Below are positions 26,719 to 34,225 of a DNA stretch of 45,533 bases, piece after piece (position 1 is the stretch's first letter; each line of letters starts with the position of its first letter). Source of the stretch: Nitrospinaceae bacterium (GTDB taxonomy: Bacteria > Nitrospinota > Nitrospinia > Nitrospinales > Nitrospinaceae); contig JAHELC010000016.1 in NCBI GenBank assembly GCA_024644405.1, forward strand, positions 1 through 45,533. The letters run 5' to 3'. A program made the translations under genes and the position numbers. The notes below the pieces were generated by a model. That model saw only the letters and a program-made list of their open reading frames with translations. It had not been told where the DNA came from and searched no databases.

Positions 26719-27228
26719 TTAGCCGATGTCTCCCGTACAGGTTTTGGACAGTACGCTGTGTCCGGAAATCTGCTGTTCCAGGGAACCCAGCATGTCCTTC
26801 GTGGAGGTGTTCTGATCCTTCACGATCGTACTGAAGTTTTCCTGGGCTACGGTTCCAAAATCCCCGTAGGAATCCTGGGAGCAACCGTACATGCTGGCCA
26901 GAGTTTCAAGATTCTCACCTTGGCCGGCAGCCATTTCCTTGACCAGGCTGTTGTAGTTGATATTGGCAAAGGTTTCACGCTCCTGCTGGGTGCGGGTCAG
27001 TTTGTCCGCTCCGCAGTTGGAGGTGCCGAAGGTGACCGCGGTGGAATGGGATGATCCGTAACCCATGCCATTGGTCGTTGCCGCCAGGAGTTGGCCGCCG
27101 TCGCGTTTCGTTCCAATAACCAGAGAACCGGGACCACAACCGGCATCGCCATAACCGGCGGCAATGGCCGTTCCGGAAAAAGCGACCAAAGTGAAAAGAA
27201 CCGCGCTTCCAAGTAGATATTTTTTCAT
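26719..27228 (-). CDS. DUF3015 protein, paralogue A
   Basis: A 169-residue exported protein, last of three related genes on this strand. The start at 27228 is set by CGAGGAGA and the signal peptide (KKYLLGSAVLFTLVAFSGTAIAA). The mature part begins GYGDAGCGPGSLV and has the family core NYNSLVKEMAAGQGENLETLASMYGC, near-identical in all three copies and typical of DUF3015. The four cysteines (GCGPG, TSNCG, YGCSQ, KTCTG) could form two disulfides. The function of DUF3015 is unknown. Copy A differs most from the others in the middle (TNGMGYGSSHSTAVTFG) and lacks room for the full upstream regulatory module seen before copies B and C. Confidence 0.88.
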   Translation of the reverse strand: MKKYLLGSAVLFTLVAFSGTAIAAGYGDAGCGPGSLVIGTKRDGGQLLAATTNGMGYGSSHSTAVTFGTSNCGADKLTRTQQERETFANINYNSLVKEMAAGQGENLETLASMYGCSQDSYGDFGTVAQENFSTIVKDQNTSTKDMLGSLEQQISGHSVLSKTCTGDIG

Positions 27229-27276
27229 TGAGTATCTCCTCGTGATGTTCAATGTTGTTTTCATTTTATTGTCAAA

Positions 27277-27298
27277 TTACAAAAGAATAATAATGTTC
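27277..27298 (-). promoter_or_regulatory. Possible degenerate copy of the DUF3015 dyad
   Basis: TTACAAAAGAAT followed by AATAATGTTC resembles the dyad before paralogues B and C but has a weaker right arm. It is only about 50 bp from the start codon of copy A, not about 145. Confidence 0.3.
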
Positions 27299-27304
27299 AG
27301 AATT

Positions 27305-27326
27305 AATGGAATGGTTCCGTTCCATT
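27305..27326 (-). terminator. Weak hairpin at the end of DUF3015 paralogue B
   Basis: AATGGAA and TTCCATT form a seven-pair stem with an eight-base loop, overlapping the stop codon of copy B. Only AATTCT follows on the minus strand, so it may slow rather than stop transcription and allow read-through to copy A. Confidence 0.35.
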
Positions 27327-27831
27327 AGCCGATCACACCGGAGCATGACTTGGACAGAACCGCATGGCCCGCCATTTCATTCTCGAGAGAAACCAGCATC
27401 TGATTGGAAGTGGTGCTTTCACCTTGAACGATGTGTCCGAAGTTTTCCTGTACCAGGGTGCTGAAATCACCGTAGGATTTCTGCGAACATCCATACAGGC
27501 TGGCCAGCGTGCTCAGGTTTTCACCTTCGCCTACGGCCATTTCCCGGACCAGGCTGGAGTAGTTGGTTTGTGCGAACATTTCACGCTCTTTTTCCAATTT
27601 GACCAGGCCCTGCGGATTGCAATTGGAGAAGCCGGTGGTGATCGCCGAGAGTTGGGTTGGCTTTAGAGTTTCATTGGTTGAAATGCCCACCAATTGCATG
27701 GCGCCCGGCGCAGTTCCCGCTACCAGCGAGCCCGGTCCACAACCGGATCCACCAAAACCTGCGGCAAACGCGGCACCCGAAAGGGTAATGAAAGTAACAA
27801 GAACAACACCCACCATTAGAAGTTTTTTCAT
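27325..27831 (-). CDS. DUF3015 protein, paralogue B
   Basis: A 168-residue exported protein. The start at 27831 is set by GAGGAGA and a signal peptide (KKLLMVGVVLVTFITLSGAAFAA). It shares with copies A and C the N-terminal GCGPGSL and the core NYSSLVREMAVGEGENLSTLASLYGCSQ, and like C it has TSNCNPQG-like and KLEKERE segments. It looks more closely related to C than to A. A promoter, dyad and leader hairpin like those of copy C lie about 45-165 bp upstream. Function unknown; periplasmic by its signal peptide. Confidence 0.88.
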   Translation of the reverse strand: MKKLLMVGVVLVTFITLSGAAFAAGFGGSGCGPGSLVAGTAPGAMQLVGISTNETLKPTQLSAITTGFSNCNPQGLVKLEKEREMFAQTNYSSLVREMAVGEGENLSTLASLYGCSQKSYGDFSTLVQENFGHIVQGESTTSNQMLVSLENEMAGHAVLSKSCSGVIG

Positions 27832-27874
27832 TGACTGTCTCCTCATGTAGTTAAGGGTTAAGGGTGAGTTGATA

Positions 27875-27899
27875 TTCCGGATAACCGAAATTTCCGGAA
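27875..27899 (-). promoter_or_regulatory. Leader hairpin upstream of DUF3015 paralogue B
   Basis: TTCCGG and CCGGAA pair across a 13-base loop in the predicted untranslated leader. A matching hairpin (TTCCG/CGGAA, 14-base loop) is at 28798-28821 before copy C, with similar flanking bases. Confidence 0.5.
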
Positions 27900-27953
27900 A
27901 AGAATTGAGCTGGGTTAAAAACTATGAAATCACAAAACTCCTTATCTTATAAG

Positions 27954-27995
27954 ATTTTAAAGGATATAATACAATTACACAAGAATTAAATGTAA
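27954..27995 (-). promoter_or_regulatory. Promoter and overlapping dyad for DUF3015 paralogue B
   Basis: On the minus strand -35 TTGTGT (27977-27982) and -10 TAAAAT (27954-27959) are 17 bp apart. The -35 lies inside a TTACA-N11-TGTAA dyad (27975-27995) that is identical at 19 of 21 positions to one before copy C. A regulator bound there would block or recruit RNA polymerase. Confidence 0.6.
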
Positions 27996-28160
27996 CTCTT
28001 TATCAACCCAAATGTGACATTTGGATCTCGGTGTGGGGCCGGTTCATGGTCCCTCTGGAAGGCCGCAAAAAATAAAAGAATTGGAGGTTTCTCGGGAATT
28101 GGTAATATTTGAAATCGGGGGGATATCACCTTTTTAAGGTGGGTCGGCTGAGGTGGGGGG

Positions 28161-28204
28161 AAACAAAAAGGGTACCAATGGTCCGCTTTGACCCATTGGT
28201 ACCC
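28161..28204 (-). terminator. Strong terminator after DUF3015 paralogue C
   Basis: GGGTACCAATGG (28170-28181) and CCATTGGTACCC (28193-28204) form a twelve-pair perfect stem with an eleven-base loop. The minus strand continues TTTTTGTTT. Confidence 0.88.
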
Positions 28205-28234
28205 CTTTATTTTAAAAAACCTGGTCCTGTCGGA

Positions 28235-28738
28235 TTAACCAATGATACCGGAACAGGATTTGGACAGTACGGCGTGACTCGAAATTTCAGAATTCAGGCT
28301 GGAAAGCATTTCCTGAGAGGTGGTGGAGTCACTTTGAACGATATTACTGAAGTTTCCCTGGACCATAGAACCGAAATCGGAATGAGAGTCCTGAGAACAA
28401 CCGTAGAGACTCGCCAGGGTGTCAAGGTTTTCCCCTTCGCCCATAGCCATTTCTTTTACGAGAGTGGAGTAATTTTTTTGAGCGAACTCTTCCCGCTCTT
28501 TCTCCAACTTCACCAGACCGGCGGGATTACAATTGGAAGTACCCGTAGTCATGCCAAACGTCTGGTTCATAAGAGTTCCGTTGGTGGTGGCGGCCAGAAT
28601 CTGAACGGCACCTTGCTCGTTGCCAAATATGATTGCCCCGAGACCGCAACCGGCATCGCCATAACCCGCGGCGAAAGCCGATCCGGAAAAAGAAACTAAA
28701 GAAAGGACCAAGGTACCCATCATTAATAGTTTTTTCAT
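28235..28738 (-). CDS. DUF3015 protein, paralogue C
   Basis: A 167-residue exported protein, first of the three copies in transcription order. GAGGAGA precedes the ATG, and the signal peptide (KKLLMMGTLVLSLVSFSGSAFAA) ends near residue 23. The mature part starts GYGDAGCGLGAI and carries the family core NYSTLVKEMAMGEGENLDTLASLYGCSQDS. The last residues KSCSGIIG match copy B (KSCSGVIG). It has its own terminator and its own promoter with the shared dyad, so it is probably controlled together with B but transcribed apart. Function unknown. Confidence 0.88.
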   Translation of the reverse strand: MKKLLMMGTLVLSLVSFSGSAFAAGYGDAGCGLGAIIFGNEQGAVQILAATTNGTLMNQTFGMTTGTSNCNPAGLVKLEKEREEFAQKNYSTLVKEMAMGEGENLDTLASLYGCSQDSHSDFGSMVQGNFSNIVQSDSTTSQEMLSSLNSEISSHAVLSKSCSGIIG

Positions 28739-28797
28739 TGGAGTTCTCCTCTTGTTGTTAAATAAAAGGGTGGTTAGTAATCAAAGGTGTGGATATA

Positions 28798-28821
28798 TTC
28801 CGTGGCCAAAATCGACCGGAA
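28798..28821 (-). promoter_or_regulatory. Leader hairpin upstream of DUF3015 paralogue C
   Basis: TTCCG (28798-28802) and CGGAA (28817-28821) pair across 14 bases. Its place between promoter and start codon matches the hairpin before copy B while the loop bases differ, as expected for a conserved RNA structure. Confidence 0.45.
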
Positions 28822-28869
28822 ACAATATGCAGGATTGTATTTTTCAAACTTTATCAAGTACTTATAGAA

Positions 28870-28911
28870 AATTTAGCATACCCGAAGGTATTACACAACA
28901 ATTAATTGTAA
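28870..28911 (-). promoter_or_regulatory. Promoter and overlapping dyad for DUF3015 paralogue C
   Basis: On the minus strand -35 TTGTGT (28893-28898) and -10 TAAATT (28870-28875) are 17 bp apart. The dyad TTACA-N11-TGTAA spans 28891-28911. Its near edge is 152 bp from the start codon, against 143 bp before copy B. Confidence 0.6.
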
Positions 28912-28986
28912 TTCTAACAGGGGGATTTTTCTACCCCGGTGGAGTCATGGGGATAAAACTTTGAAATCCGCCCCTTAAGAAAAAAT

Positions 28987-29061
28987 TGGAGGCGCCGGGC
29001 GGATTCGAACCGCCGATAGAGGTTTTGCAGACCTCGGCCTTAGCCACTTGGCGACGGCGCC
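28987..29061 (-). tRNA. tRNA-Cys (GCA)
   Basis: On the minus strand the acceptor arms GGCGCCG and CGGCGCC pair perfectly. The anticodon loop reads CTGCAAA (anticodon GCA), the T loop is GGTTCGAATCC, and the 3' CCA is encoded (28987-28989). It follows tRNA-Gly by 34 bp. Confidence 0.96.
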
Positions 29062-29095
29062 CTTTGAGTTTTTACGGGTGGGGGAAAGAAGAAAA

Positions 29096-29170
<75 letters not shown>

Positions 29171-29240
29171 TTGTTGTACTGTCCTGTCTGCGCTGCAGAT
29201 GAATTTTTCATTATATTTCCTGTCGGGCGTTTGTCAAACG

Positions 29241-29825
<585 letters not shown>

Positions 29826-29932
29826 AGTGAATTTATTTATAGGGTGGATGGCCGCACTCGTAGCCATTCCCGGGTTCAGGAACCGAGCTCCAGTGCCGAA
29901 GTGGCGGATGATGATCCGCCGTTATCGAGTGA

Positions 29933-30835
29933 TCAGTCCAGATGTTCCTGCAGGGCTTCGCTGGCGGAACGGACTTTCAAACGTGCTTTGGCTCTTTTTT
30001 CAATCTGACGCACCCGTTCCCGGGACAACCCGATTTCCTTACCGATATCCTCCAGGGTTTTGGTCTCCCCGTTAAACCCGAACCGCATGCGAAGAATTTG
30101 TTCCTCCCGTTTCGACAGGTGCTTGAGCATGTCATCCACCTTCTGATGCAGGGATTCCTTCATGATCTGATCGTCGTAAGGAATGTAGTCGGGGTTTTCC
30201 AGGAGATCAAGGTACTGGGTCACGTCGTCGTCCCGCAGGGGGGTATCCAGCGACAAGTGAGTCCGGTAGGCCCGCATGATGTTTTCGATGTCCTCGACGT
30301 TGTATCCCAGATCCGCCGCCACCTCGGAAGTGGTCGGCTCCCGTTCCAGCTCCTGCGTCAACGCTTTGTATTTCCGTTCTATTTTATAAAGTTTGCCCGC
30401 CTGTTTGATGGGAAGCTTGACCGTTCCCGACTGTTCCGCCAGAGAGTGCATAATTGCCTGCCGGATCCACCACACTGCATAGGTAATGAATTTGATGTGC
30501 CGTTTGCCATCAAACCGTTTGGCCGCTTGGATCAGCCCGATATTGCCCTCTTCGATCAAATCCTGCAGGGACAATCCGCAACCCCGGTATTTGTTGGCCA
30601 CGGTGACCACATATTTCAGGTTGCGCCGCACCAACTCGTGCAGCGCTTGTACATCACCCTCCTGAATTCGCGTGGAGAGAGCCTCCTCCTCTTCCCGGGC
30701 CAGGGGTTTCAGTTTGCTGATTTCATTCATGTATTGACCGAGCGAGTCGGGTCTCTCCGTTTGTCGTTCTTTCCTGCGGACAACCTTTTTGCCGGTCTTG
30801 GATTTTTTTGTTTTGGATTTTTTATCGGTTGCCAT
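29933..30835 (-). CDS. RNA polymerase sigma-70 family factor (group 2 type)
   Basis: A 300-residue sigma factor. A lysine-rich leader (residues 1-25) replaces region 1.1. Region 1.2 follows (DSLGQYMNEISKLKPL), then region 2 with RNLKYVVTVANKYRGCGLSLQDLIEEGNIGL and the -10 recognition part TYAVWWIRQAI, region 3 (about 135-215) and region 4 (about 237-290, LSKREEQILRMRFGF then LSRERVRQIEKRAKARLK). Lack of region 1.1 and the short length point to an RpoS-like or SigB-like non-essential factor rather than the main one. It follows bamD by 21 bp and is probably co-transcribed with it. Confidence 0.9.
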   Translation of the reverse strand: MATDKKSKTKKSKTGKKVVRRKERQTERPDSLGQYMNEISKLKPLAREEEEALSTRIQEGDVQALHELVRRNLKYVVTVANKYRGCGLSLQDLIEEGNIGLIQAAKRFDGKRHIKFITYAVWWIRQAIMHSLAEQSGTVKLPIKQAGKLYKIERKYKALTQELEREPTTSEVAADLGYNVEDIENIMRAYRTHLSLDTPLRDDDVTQYLDLLENPDYIPYDDQIMKESLHQKVDDMLKHLSKREEQILRMRFGFNGETKTLEDIGKEIGLSRERVRQIEKRAKARLKVRSASEALQEHLD

Positions 30836-30856
30836 AATTCTGCTACGACCTGGAGA

Positions 30857-31621
30857 TTACTGGATTTCCCTCAGACGCGCCCGCGCTTCCTGAACGAACT
30901 CGCTCCTCGGGAATTTACGGATCAATTCCTGATAATTCAGTTTAGCCTTTTCAAAATTTTGCTCGTTGTAAAACGATTCGCCCAGCAGAAACAGCACTTC
31001 GTCCAGAAACGGCTGGTCCGGGTAAGTCGACATCAATTGCTGGAACCGGGTGATCGCGGACTGAAACGAGCTGGTGCGGAAATAAAATTTGCCGATCTCC
31101 ATCTGGTTGCGCGCCAGGCTTTCGAGGCATTGTTTTCTTCTCGCCTGCGCCAGGGGCCGGTATTTGCTCCTGGGGAACTCCTTGATAAACTTTTCGAATT
31201 CCTCAAGAGCGTTCTGGGCGAATGTCTGGTCGCGGGTTTCAAGATCCATCAATCTGTAATCGCTCATCGCCATGAAGAAATAGGCCCGGTCCGCCAGCCG
31301 GTGCGCCGGGTATAATTCCAGAAAACTTTTGAACATGAACTTGGATTCTTCAAACTGATCATTCTTGTAATGGACCTCCGCGATCAGCAGGCTGGCCGTT
31401 ACTTTCTCCGGACTGTCCGGGTAATCTTCGATGATCTTGTTCAGGGCGATCTTGGCGTCGGAAAAATTTTCCGCGCGGATGTACGATTTCGCATCTTTGA
31501 GGAGTACCTTGGGCGTCTTATCGGAAGTGTCGAGCAAAGACCCGCCGCATCCGTTAAGGAGAAACAAGCACAATAGGGAATGAATTAGAGTGATTTGAAA
31601 AAGAGTGTGAAGTGGCTTCAT
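30857..31621 (-). CDS. bamD: Outer-membrane assembly lipoprotein BamD
   Basis: A 254-residue lipoprotein of the BAM complex, which inserts beta-barrels into the outer membrane. The start at 31621 is set by GGAAAGG and opens into a signal ending in the lipobox LNGC (Cys25). Five TPR-like units follow, with family phrases YPDSPEKVTASLLIAEVHYKNDQFEES and FIKEFPRSKYRPLAQARRKQC. Given the many barrel proteins in this window, a BamD is expected. The next genes on the strand are the sigma factor and plsY. Confidence 0.9.
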   Translation of the reverse strand: MKPLHTLFQITLIHSLLCLFLLNGCGGSLLDTSDKTPKVLLKDAKSYIRAENFSDAKIALNKIIEDYPDSPEKVTASLLIAEVHYKNDQFEESKFMFKSFLELYPAHRLADRAYFFMAMSDYRLMDLETRDQTFAQNALEEFEKFIKEFPRSKYRPLAQARRKQCLESLARNQMEIGKFYFRTSSFQSAITRFQQLMSTYPDQPFLDEVLFLLGESFYNEQNFEKAKLNYQELIRKFPRSEFVQEARARLREIQ

Positions 31622-31783
31622 AACCTTTCCTGCGGGTGGACACTGCAAACCATCATATCATTATTCAACGCCAAAAGTCAGGGTTTGCGCCTTGTGCGCC
31701 AGCGGAGGTTCGTGCTATAAAGCTAAAGGTCTATCGGATTGTCAAACGCTGGTTTAGACCCTTCAGGAGCGCCGGACCCCTTC

Positions 31784-32557
31784 ATGAAAAAACCTCTAAT
31801 TCTTTCAATATCAGTAGTCTTCAGCCTGCCTCTGGTGTTGGCTGGGGCGGATTTTGCCTGGGCCGCCCAGGAAAAAAACGTTGCCGGCTGGACCATTATC
31901 TCCGTCATCGAAAAGGGTGGGCCCATGATGTACCCCATCCTGTTCGCGTCCATCCTCATGATCGGTATCGCAATCGAACGCTTCTACACCCTGCGCCGGA
32001 AAAACATCATCAACCCGGATTTTCTGAACAAGGTGCGGGCGCATTGGAACTGGAAGGACATCCATCTTGGCCTCCAGCTGTGCAAATCCTACGACAACTC
32101 CCTATCGCGTATTTTGAAAGCGGGACTGCTCCGCTTCGGCGGCAAGGTGGACGAAGTCGAACGCGCTATCGAGGGAGCGGGCCAGCACGAGGCGTCGCTG
32201 CTCACTTCCAACTTGCGGGTTCTGGGCGCGGTGGCGAACATCACCCCCATGCTGGGCCTGCTTGGCACCGTGTTCGGCATGATCAAGGCGTTCAACGTAA
32301 TCTCGCAAAGCGGCACCGGCAACCCCGGGCTCGTCGCCAGCGGCATTTCGGAGGCGTTGATCACCACCGCCGCGGGGCTCGTCGTCGGCATCCCCGCATT
32401 GGCGCTGTACCATTATTTTAGGGGACGTATCGAACGCTTCGTGTTCGAGATGGAAGAAGTGTCCGTGCAGTTGGTGGAGGAATTGAATTTCGAAAGCATG
32501 CGCACCCGCCGCGCCGAGAAGGGAAAAGATTCCAAAGCCGCCAGCCGTTCGGCGTAG
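31784..32557 (+). CDS. MotA/TolQ/ExbB-type proton channel subunit
   Basis: A 257-residue inner-membrane protein. A signal-like hydrophobic N-terminus (LILSISVVFSLPLVLAGADFA) is followed by a membrane span at about 48-65, and then two helices with the family motif LGAVANITPMLGLLGTVFGMIKAF (about 150-173) and ITTAAGLVVGIPALALYHYF (about 200-220). With the ExbD/TolR protein encoded next, it would use the proton gradient to energise an outer-membrane system. Whether the pair is Tol-Pal or Exb-like cannot be decided: no tolA, tolB, pal or tonB gene is adjacent. The extra N-terminal signal-like stretch is more often seen in ExbB-like proteins. The start at 31784 has no strong ribosome site. Confidence 0.87.
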   Translation: MKKPLILSISVVFSLPLVLAGADFAWAAQEKNVAGWTIISVIEKGGPMMYPILFASILMIGIAIERFYTLRRKNIINPDFLNKVRAHWNWKDIHLGLQLCKSYDNSLSRILKAGLLRFGGKVDEVERAIEGAGQHEASLLTSNLRVLGAVANITPMLGLLGTVFGMIKAFNVISQSGTGNPGLVASGISEALITTAAGLVVGIPALALYHYFRGRIERFVFEMEEVSVQLVEELNFESMRTRRAEKGKDSKAASRSA

Positions 32558-32576
32558 AGGCGCGAGCAAACAGTCT

Positions 32577-32645
32577 CCCCTCCTTTAAAAGGGGAGGGGT
32601 ATTTAGTTTTTATCGGTGTTTATCTGTGTTCATCTGTGGTTAATT
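32577..32645 (+). repeat. Hairpin and intergenic repeat between the proton-channel genes
   Basis: CCCCTCC (32577-32583) can pair with GGAGGGG (32593-32599), a terminator-like shape without a long T run. It is followed by a short direct repeat (TTATCTGTG, TCATCTGTGG), a phrase I know as a common short intergenic repeat in many genomes. Confidence 0.45.
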
Positions 32646-32658
32646 TGGGGTTTGGATT

Positions 32659-33054
32659 ATGTATTTCCGTAGAGATACCGAAGAAAACTATTCGCTGGAG
32701 CTGACGCCGCTGATCGACGTCGTGTTCCTGCTCCTCATCTTCTTCATGGTGTCGACCGCCTTCGTCGATTTCCCCCGGCGGATGGATATTACGTTGCCCA
32801 CCTCGAAAGCCGCCAGCGACGACGAAGTCGTCAAGAACCTCGAGATCGAGATGACCAAAGACAAAAAGATTTTTATCCGGGGACGCCGCGCCAGCCTGCA
32901 ACAGTTGGAAGCCAGCCTCGCCAAACTGAAGAAGCCCCAGGAAGTCAAAACCATCATACGCGCCGACAAGGACATCGCCTACGGCGACGTCGTCAAAGTC
33001 ATGGGCCTCCTCCAGGCCGCCCGCGTCACCGACATCTCCGTCGCCGTGAAGTAA
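32659..33054 (+). CDS. ExbD/TolR-family protein
   Basis: A 131-residue protein with one membrane span (about 16-35, PLIDVVFLLLIFFMVSTAF) preceded by the charged MYFRRDTEENYSLEL. The conserved aspartate in LIDVVFLLLIFF carries protons in this family. The rest is a small periplasmic domain with the ending AARVTDISVAVK. It partners the proton-channel subunit encoded 101 bp upstream. The spacer between the two holds a hairpin and repeat that could lower expression of this gene relative to the first. Confidence 0.9.
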   Translation: MYFRRDTEENYSLELTPLIDVVFLLLIFFMVSTAFVDFPRRMDITLPTSKAASDDEVVKNLEIEMTKDKKIFIRGRRASLQQLEASLAKLKKPQEVKTIIRADKDIAYGDVVKVMGLLQAARVTDISVAVK

Positions 33055-33071
33055 AATCTGCCCTAACCTCG

Positions 33072-33350
33072 TTATACAGTCAGCGTATCCAGTTTTAAAT
33101 TCCCTTTCGCTACTTGTTCTTTGACGGGTTTGGAGAGGTTTTTGACGGCGCATTCCATTTTGAGGGCCTGGGAGCGGGTGCCGATTTTCTGCTGGAACAC
33201 GAGGGTCAGCGGGCCACGGGCGCGCAGGTATTTCGATCCCTTCTTGCCTCCTTCCGCATGTTCGGCGAAGCGTCGCTCGACGTCGGTCGCGATGCCGGTG
33301 TACAGACTGCCGCCCCTCACGCGAATCATATACAGATACCATTCGGCCAT
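33072..33350 (-). CDS. GIY-YIG domain protein (UPF0213-like)
   Basis: A 92-residue protein that is a single GIY-YIG nuclease-like domain: WYLYMIRVRGGSLYTGIATDVERRFAEH contains the two-part signature (YLYMI and LYTGI) with the conserved arginine and histidine after it. Small stand-alone members are common in bacteria and their task is not settled; DNA repair has been proposed. It converges with the ExbD/TolR-family gene, 17 bp away. Confidence 0.88.
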   Translation of the reverse strand: MAEWYLYMIRVRGGSLYTGIATDVERRFAEHAEGGKKGSKYLRARGPLTLVFQQKIGTRSQALKMECAVKNLSKPVKEQVAKGNLKLDTLTV

Positions 33351-33386
33351 AAGTTTTTCTTCGGGGCACTTTGGGTAACCCTGTCA

Positions 33387-33479
33387 CCCTGAGCTTGTCG
33401 AAGGGCGGCAGGGTGGCGCACTTTCCTTCGGTAAGCTCAGGAAAGGATGTCGCGCTTCGACAGGCTCAGCATGACATCC
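33387..33479. repeat. REP-like palindromic repeat cluster
   Basis: Three related segments: CCCTGAGCTTGTCGAAGGG (33387-33405), CCTTCGGTAAGCTCAGG in the middle (from about 33425), and CTTCGACAGGCTCAG near the end (from about 33456) in the opposite sense. The same core stands at 36507-36569. Such CTTCGACAGGCTCAG elements are widespread mobile-like repeats. Confidence 0.7.
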
Positions 33480-33513
33480 TATTTAATTTTGAATAAAAAA
33501 ATCCGGGATAAAT

Positions 33514-33816
33514 TTATTCGCCGATGGATTGGTGCAGATTGGAGCCGCGGGTGAGGATCCATTCGTTGAGGCGGATCACTTCATCCGGTTTCAGGAATTG
33601 TAACACGTCCTCAGGGGTGGGGTGGTCTTCGTCGTTGATCATGGTGCAGTAGTTACGCTCGACGAACGCGGCGACGTGCTGTTTGTACTGGGGGAAGTTC
33701 GGGTACAGCTCGCAGAAGATTTCCGCCTGGTAGTCCCGGCTGGTGTTATTGGGATCGTAGTGCCGCAGTTTCGGCGTCACCTTGGTCCCGAATGCCGCTT
33801 TGATCAATTCGCCCAT
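33514..33816 (-). CDS. Hypothetical protein, 100 residues
   Basis: An acidic cytoplasmic-looking protein starting MGELIKAAFGTKVTPKLRHYD. A central part is rich in aromatic residues (FCELYPNFPQYKQHVAAFVERNY) and ends in a helix (LKPDEVIRLNEWILTRG). AGGGGG precedes the ATG at a long distance (11 bases). I recognise no family. It is the only gene between two repeat clusters. Confidence 0.65.
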   Translation of the reverse strand: MGELIKAAFGTKVTPKLRHYDPNNTSRDYQAEIFCELYPNFPQYKQHVAAFVERNYCTMINDEDHPTPEDVLQFLKPDEVIRLNEWILTRGSNLHQSIGE

Positions 33817-34225
33817 GATACAAAACCCCCTGACAGGATTTATCCTTCACTGAAAGGATAAAGACCATTTAATTGTATCAATGTGGCGGGTGAGGACAAG
33901 GAAATAGTGATAATCCAGCAATGGGAAGAGGCAAAATTGGGTCCAGCGTCACGCTGGAGGTCCGCCAAATCTGTGTAAAATAAGCACTCTTCGGCACCGC
34001 GCCCGTCACAAATTTTACCGGGAAGCGGGCGATTTCGCGTTGAGGCGCCACAATTCTGTTGGGAATTTCCATCACCCGGGATATCATGTTTTTTCATTTG
34101 AACTGCAGGCGAAAACCCAGATCCTTCGCTAGCGCTCAGGATGACAATTAATATCAATTTGTCATTCTGAGGAGCCGGGGCGACGAAGAATCTGGGTTTT
34201 AAATTTGCCTGCGGAGGTACTCTGC
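33817..34225. other. Spacer with a long inverted repeat
   Basis: About 400 bp without a gene. It contains the 34105-34212 inverted repeat directly before the aminopeptidase gene. An open frame across it gives ILSASEGSGF, a phrase produced by that repeat family, and is not a gene. The rest shows nothing recognised. Confidence 0.65.
34105..34212. repeat. MITE-like imperfect inverted repeat
   Basis: Outer arms GCAGGC (34105-34110) and GCCTGC (34207-34212) enclose AAAACCCAGAT...ATCTGGGTTTT and further inner arms (CTTCG/CGAAG, CTCAG/CTGAG, TGACA/TGTCA). The whole could fold as one long hairpin of about 108 bases. It ends 1 bp before the aminopeptidase ribosome site (GGAGG, 34214-34218). Confidence 0.6.

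Larger units (their letters stand above)
27832..28234. other. Spacer between DUF3015 paralogues B and C
   Basis: About 400 bp without a gene. From the B side it holds a leader hairpin, a -10 and -35 pair, the dyad, then an AT-rich stretch and the terminator of copy C. The segment 28000-28160 shows nothing recognised. Confidence 0.7.

Noticed and set aside
28921-28956. Terminator after tRNA-Cys
   Set aside because: CCCC/GGGG pairing is short and no T run follows on the minus strand.
29942-31315. A 457-codon open frame on the plus strand
   Set aside because: Antisense to the sigma factor and bamD genes; its translation matches no known pattern.
33840-34157. A 105-codon frame starting MILIVILSASEGS
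   Set aside because: The phrase comes from the intergenic inverted-repeat family, not from a gene.
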